A stretch of DNA of 64,000 nucleotides from Antedon mediterranea. Lineage: Eukaryota > Echinodermata > Crinoidea > Comatulida > Antedonidae. This document shows positions 61,501-64,000 of this stretch, piece after piece (positions within the stretch are counted from its first letter, which is position 1; each line of letters starts with the position of its first letter). The notes below the pieces were generated by a model. The model worked only from the letters and a program-made list of their open reading frames with translations. It made no database searches and was not told the DNA's origin. Made by a program: the position numbers and the translations under genes. The DNA lies in contig NC_092675.1 of assembly GCF_964355755.1 (NCBI RefSeq), positions 2,948,312 to 3,012,311 on the forward strand. Reading direction: 5' to 3'.

Positions 61501-63213
61501 TGTATTGTCTCCATGACAAATTATTTATACACAATTTGTTGTTAAATAGTCATAGTCATATATACTTTATTGTCCATTTAAAAAACAGAAATGTGATTTG
61601 AAATTTAATGTCAAATACTGTATTAACTTTGATCAAAGATGAGATCGTGACAAAATTGTTGATTTCTTTTTTTTATAAATAAGTGAAATCAATATTTTTC
61701 TAATTTTTTTTAAAGGGAAATTGAATAACACTAATAGCACTAGGCCTGCCCTATCAACATTCTTTATATTTAATTTACTCTTGTTTCCTCGCCATCCTGT
61801 TCTGTTTATTAGCAACATGTTTTCAAATTGGTTCTTATTAAATTAAATAGAAAAAAAACATGTATGTACATGTATAGATATAGTGCCTTTTTAGCTGTTA
61901 TATTGAATTTTATTGTTCTTTATTTTTATAAAAATGTTATATAATATATATTTGTAAAAGGAATGAATAAATGTGGGTGACCCCCACGAAAGAGAAAAAA
62001 AAGAAAGAAAAAAAAAACATGTAAAATCAAGTGTTTAACATTATATTCAGTTCATAAATAAATTCTTTGAATGCAGATGTAAAACAGATTTTAAAGCATA
62101 ACACCAGGCCTGCCGTGCATGTACAGTACAATCGTACCGTGTTATTGAACCATTTCATGATTAAATTAAAGCCTTTCATTAAAATGAAACAATGGTTGCA
62201 AGAGTATCTGTTACCATATTTTAAACACCATTCAGTTGTCACTTTCATTTTAAGTCAAGCATAATGTAAATACTGTTATAACAATAGGTACAGTCATTAT
62301 TAAGGCTCAGTAAAGCAAATATTGGTAGTTACAATTGGACAGTCAGATATGATTATTTTTATAGGAAAGGTGAAACATAATAATTTTTTCATCTCCACCC
62401 ACTGTCTTACAGTATACACATTAAATAATTAAGTGTATTTTACAAATAACTGTAAGTAATACAGTTATACAGTATCTTAATAAAGCAAGTAAATAAGTAT
62501 GTATCTGCCAAAAAAAGTACTGTACAGGTATAACATTTCAATGGAAATAAAGAAATTGGTCTAAAAAACATTGAATTACAATCGTTTAGTCATTAAAATG
62601 TAATTTCTACCTTAAAAACAAGACTTTCATTGACTATTATTTACTTATTAAACATTAATAACGCTAATTATTTTTTAATATAGTATTTGAGTGGTAAGCC
62701 AGTAACGCAATGTGCCGTTAAATCATTTAATAATAGCATACAGATCATGTTACATACTTAGGGTTATAGACGTTAAATACCATTCTGTAACATACTTGAA
62801 GCGGAATAATTACTTTATTTAATGTACTGTAAATTATTTTCTTGGCAAAAGTACTGTACAGTTTGTAGAATGTTATTCTTAAATAATGAGTTTAATTTTT
62901 TTTTGACATGAGAAAAATCCCACGCTCAAGTATAATCTCAATCCATTCAATTTAGGCTAAAGTAATTTTTTAAGCTATCTGAGTAGTACAGTGAATCCCA
63001 TTCAATACATTAATGGCTAAACATGATAAAATTCAAAACTGTTATTAGTAATTCATAATAGAATATTCATTTATTCGTTTTATTGTCGTTTACAGTGTGT
63101 AACCAACTTACATGTGGATGTGACCGAAGGTGATAGTGTCTGTCTCTCGATGGCTGTACATATCGCTTTCTTCGTTGTCGGTGATCAATAAAATGAAAAT
63201 GGTTATCTACAAT
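39069..63213 (-). CDS. Furin/PC5-type proprotein convertase, 5' end outside window
   Basis: Calcium-dependent subtilisin-type endoprotease that cuts precursors after paired basic residues in the secretory pathway. Twelve exons with matching phases: 63112-63213, 61290-61409, 53507-53635, 49253-49329, 48458-48546, 46883-47055, 43633-43845, 43037-43137, 42611-42714, 41843-41960, 40737-41041, 39069-40519 (994 codons with stop). Seen: late prodomain with internal RQRRKR and the autocleavage site RTKR, catalytic Asp (SILDDG), His (HGTRC), oxyanion Asn (ASGNGG), Ser (GTSASAP), P domain, Thr/Pro linker, about six Cys-rich furin repeats, a membrane span and a tail with YQKL. The Cys-rich repeats plus membrane anchor resemble PC5B and Drosophila Furin 2 more than vertebrate furin, which has two repeats. 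Poly(A) candidates: ATTAAA at 38939-38944 and AATAAA at 38400-38405. The signal-peptide exon is upstream of 64000. Confidence 0.96.
40737..41041 (-). CDS. Convertase: P domain exon
   Basis: 305 nt encoding the core P (homo-B) domain: [62 protein letters not shown] carries the RGD tripeptide found in many convertases. Acceptor tattag, donor gtaggc; the last split Gly is completed in the next exon. Confidence 0.96.
41843..41960 (-). CDS. Convertase: catalytic/P-domain junction
   Basis: Encodes (V)[20 protein letters not shown] then [18 protein letters not shown](K). [11 protein letters not shown] closes the catalytic domain and the P domain begins soon after. 118 nt; acceptor ttttcag, donor gtaagt. 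Confidence 0.96.
42195..42455 (+). mobile_element. tRNA-derived SINE with conserved tail
   Basis: GAGTGGTCGAGCGGTTAAGA is a Leu/Ser-type A box, GGGTTTAAGGCTTACTCGC a B-box-like element. The tail holds CTCATGTGCACTTTAAAGAA and ends in TATAAATAAATTCAAATTCA. Convertase intron 41961-42610. Confidence 0.68.
42611..42714 (-). CDS. Convertase: end of catalytic domain
   Basis: Encodes [20 protein letters not shown] and [14 protein letters not shown] (34 codons plus split codons). NLTWRD is a hallmark near the end of the subtilisin-like domain and contains an N-glycosylation sequon. Acceptor ttttcag, donor gtatta. Confidence 0.96.
42901..42999 (+). mobile_element. R1 MITE, short form (copy 8)
   Basis: About 99 bp: AACTCTGTCTATACTATCAA at the left and TTTGATAGTGTAGACAGAGC at the right, with one CACTACCATATTT. 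The shortest full copy here. Convertase intron between 42714 and 43037. Confidence 0.8.
43037..43137 (-). CDS. Convertase: catalytic Ser exon
   Basis: Encodes [20 protein letters not shown] then [13 protein letters not shown](N). The Ser in HSGTSASAP is the nucleophile. 101 nt; acceptor tttacag, donor gtaagt. Confidence 0.96.
43199..43526. mobile_element. MITE flanked by TTAA (family R3)
   Basis: TTAAAGATGTATTGTCCCCC at the left and GGGAGACAATACATCTTTAA at the right. The interior contains TCAAATTGGCTGCCAGCCAA. A second copy, without a clear left end, lies at 57560-57795. Convertase intron 43138-43632, of which it fills most. Confidence 0.8.
43633..43845 (-). CDS. Convertase: oxyanion Asn exon
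   Basis: Encodes [20 protein letters not shown], then [21 protein letters not shown] and [11 protein letters not shown] (71 codons). The Asn of ASGNGG forms the oxyanion hole; most residues around it match furin. The donor gtaaat after GTG is chosen over an earlier gtggta because it yields EKQVVTVDLR, the family sequence. Confidence 0.95.
43846..46882. other. Convertase intron before the oxyanion exon
   Basis: 3 kb. Contains two relatives of the palindromic family of 21838-22048 (44265-44460, 45050-45250) and a possible LINE-UTR-like stretch at 46550-46760. No exon seen. Confidence 0.6.
46883..47055 (-). CDS. Convertase: substrate-pocket exon
   Basis: Encodes [20 protein letters not shown] through [20 protein letters not shown] to [17 protein letters not shown] holds acidic residues that bind the basic substrate side chains. 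173 nt; acceptor tttatag, donor gtaaat. Confidence 0.96.
48458..48546 (-). CDS. Convertase: catalytic His exon
   Basis: Encodes (R)[20 protein letters not shown] and GVAYNANIG(G). The His of HGTRC is the triad His. 89 nt; acceptor ttgtag, donor gtaaca. Confidence 0.96.
49253..49329 (-). CDS. Convertase: DVND exon
   Basis: Encodes [20 protein letters not shown] and IRNEN (R), the conserved stretch between triad Asp and His. Acceptor atttcag, donor gtcagt. Its start and the adjoining intron are imperfectly duplicated downstream at about 49437-49515. Confidence 0.95.
49305..49515 (+). repeat. Duplication spanning the DVND exon start
   Basis: ATCCTGAAATATACAAATGT with flanking CATAACTTGC and TATTAAAAATCAAAG occurs at 49305-49370 and again at 49437-49502. 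The first copy contains the 5' splice region of the convertase exon 49253-49329; the second carries a decayed relic of the acceptor and first codons. Confidence 0.8.
49524..49730 (+). mobile_element. R1 MITE, four internal subunits (copy 9)
   Basis: Best-preserved copy. GCTCTGTATACACTATCAAA to TTTGATAGTGTAGACAGAGC, flanked by TTAA at 49524-49527 and 49727-49730. The centre holds four ~21-bp ATCACTACCATATTTGGGCA-like subunits. TTAA flanks would fit piggyBac- or Kolobok-type mobilisation, but this is inference. Confidence 0.87.
49745..49830 (+). repeat. 15-bp tandem repeat
   Basis: AACCAAGGTCAGGTC about four times, adjacent to the R1 MITE copy 9; a related CAAGGTCAGGTCAATC lies at 49408-49423. 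Confidence 0.85.
52426..52980 (-). mobile_element. LINE 3' end with reverse transcriptase C-terminus
   Basis: Minus-strand frame 52732-52923 reads [20 protein letters not shown] then [13 protein letters not shown] and a basic end. This is the characteristic tail of LINE reverse transcriptases (F-P-x-F-x-R ... G-x-x-x-W-x-x-I-P). It is followed by a 3' UTR ending AATGGAAATAAAGAAACAAA with (CAAA)n at 52426-52446. The rest of the element is missing (5' truncation). Convertase intron 49330-53506. Confidence 0.8.
53030..53200 (+). mobile_element. LINE-like 3' tail, opposite orientation
   Basis: TTTGGGATGGGTCAAGTCTT, TATGACCCGACATGATTAC, then GTTGTGGAAATAAAATTAAA: a 3' UTR-like end on the plus strand, directly beside the minus-strand LINE end at 52426-52980, so the two are joined back to back. 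Confidence 0.45.
53507..53635 (-). CDS. Convertase: catalytic Asp exon
   Basis: Encodes [20 protein letters not shown] then [21 protein letters not shown] (43 codons). The first Asp of ILDDG is the triad Asp, and the region also supplies calcium ligands. Acceptor attacag, donor gtatgt. Confidence 0.96.
55569..55712 (+). mobile_element. R1 MITE (copy 10)
   Basis: Left end eroded (TTTTAAACTCCAAACTTTATG), centre and right end clear (TGTTTGATAATG...AGACAGAGCTT). In the convertase intron of 53636-61289. Confidence 0.75.
56740..57010. mobile_element. AAGGGGACAC-family MITE
   Basis: ACCCCTATTAAGGGGACACC, AAGTGTCCCCTTAAAAGAGG, TTTCCCCTAAACAGGAGGGG and a later TTGTTTGGTCCTAAAGGTGT reversed end. It is the longest copy of the family here and lies in the large convertase intron. 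Confidence 0.55.
57560..57795. mobile_element. R3 MITE, partial copy
   Basis: Shares AGTCAAATTGGCTGCCAGCA, GAAGTGATTAACTTAA and the right end GGAGGACAATACATCTTCAA with the copy at 43199-43526. A further relic may lie at 51200-51365. Confidence 0.7.
61290..61409 (-). CDS. Convertase: autocleavage site exon
   Basis: Forty codons, [20 protein letters not shown] ... [14 protein letters not shown] is the canonical primary autoproteolysis site; the mature enzyme would start at the next Gly. [10 protein letters not shown] leads into the catalytic domain. Acceptor tttttag, donor gtaagt. Confidence 0.95.
63112..63213 (-). CDS. Convertase: prodomain exon
   Basis: Encodes [20 protein letters not shown] and on to RSHPH (34 codons, phase 0). 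[13 protein letters not shown] matches the secondary prodomain cleavage region, where the pH-sensing His and a basic site lie in furin. Acceptor tctacag, donor gtaagt. Confidence 0.9.
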
Positions 63214-64000
63214 CTGTAGAGAAATAAGTTTAATTATTATTACACTTAAAATGCTAATACATAAATTATATTTAGTTTTATAATATTGTCGTATAAGTTG
63301 TAAAATGTCAATTTGTATCACACATATTACCTGAACTGTGTCTTTCTCTAAACTATTTTAATTGTACAACATGGTATCTTGACTTTTTTTCTTTTTTTTT
63401 TATTAGAGATCATTCACAGCAATATACTGTACAGGTAGGAACATATGTGGCACATGCAAGCAAAATCGGACATACAGTAAGCCGCATTTGTAGATTTGTA
63501 GAAACAGCCAAAAACATTAAAAAAGGCTGAAAAATGACATTTTTTTATTTTTACAGAAAATGATAGCTGAAACAAAATTTATTTACATTTAAAACCTTGG
63601 TGTTTTTCTATTTTGAGACAAATAAATAGATACATTTTAACATTTTGTTTAGTATGTTGGTTAAAAAGATGGTGTAAATTATGTACTGTATGATTTAAAT
63701 AACACCTATCATGTTTTATGCTTAAATTGAAAGTGTTCCATTGGGTTGATTTTAATGAAATTTTGCATAATAATAGAACAATAGTTAATTAAGGAAGGTG
63801 CGAAGTTTCATTGAAATAAAACAATTAGAATACCCTTTTGCTAAGGCGTAAACTTAGACACCCTGTTTCTTTTGTTGTTGTTTTTTTTCATGTTACTTAA
63901 CTTTAAAAGCATTTTTCTCAAAACACTGATTGTAACAACCAAAACTTTAGGCTGAGATATCTCTGGAAGTAGAAATGGTATCATCAAGATATTTTTTTTC
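63214..64000. other. Convertase intron running off the window
   Basis: No exon found. AT-rich; the upstream prodomain and signal-peptide exons must lie beyond the edge. Confidence 0.7.

Noticed and set aside
62067-62264. Overlapping frames on both strands
   Set aside because: Neither shows a family motif; AT-rich intron sequence.

Overview
This window is intron-rich, AT-rich animal DNA. The organism looks like a marine deuterostome invertebrate. An echinoderm is my best guess, from the tRNA-derived SINEs, the abundant short inverted-repeat transposons and a foldback transposon resembling the TU elements known from sea urchin, but the species is not proven. All recognised host genes lie on the minus strand; I found no convincing plus-strand gene. 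No rRNA, intact tRNA or CRISPR array was seen.

Layout. (1) About 1.45-25.70 kb: a death-associated protein kinase (DAPK) gene. Ten exons were joined by hand with matching splice phases. They give an intact kinase domain and the calmodulin-binding autoregulatory segment (329 codons). The 3' end is uncertain; a short candidate last exon lies at 1452-1493. Intron 1 holds a 1.74-kb foldback transposon (23717-25454) with minisatellite arms and a 6-bp target duplication. (2) 26.6-33.5 kb: a tandem cluster of intronless immunoglobulin-domain membrane receptors. Two copies are intact (29928-30983 and 32336-33454). Two decayed copies are fused head to tail (26609-28291). (3) 33.5-39.0 kb: a gene-free stretch dominated by repeats: a 315-bp palindrome, a 1.3-kb array of a 20-bp unit, and six near-identical 100/104-bp units. 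(4) 39.07-63.21 kb and beyond the right edge: a furin/PC5-type proprotein convertase. Twelve exons (994 codons including stop) cover the late prodomain, the complete catalytic domain, the P domain, a Thr/Pro-rich linker, about six furin-type Cys-rich repeats, a membrane span and a tail with a YQKL sorting-type motif. The signal peptide and early prodomain lie outside the window.

The three gene groups do not form a known pathway; each is a separate eukaryotic transcription unit. Introns and intergenic DNA are packed with small non-autonomous transposons. One family (TIR GCTCTGTCTACACTATCAAA) has at least ten copies here and carries a variable number of internal ~21-bp repeats. The most unusual items are the intronless Ig receptor cluster with its microhomology fusion, the foldback element, and the size-polymorphic inverted-repeat family.
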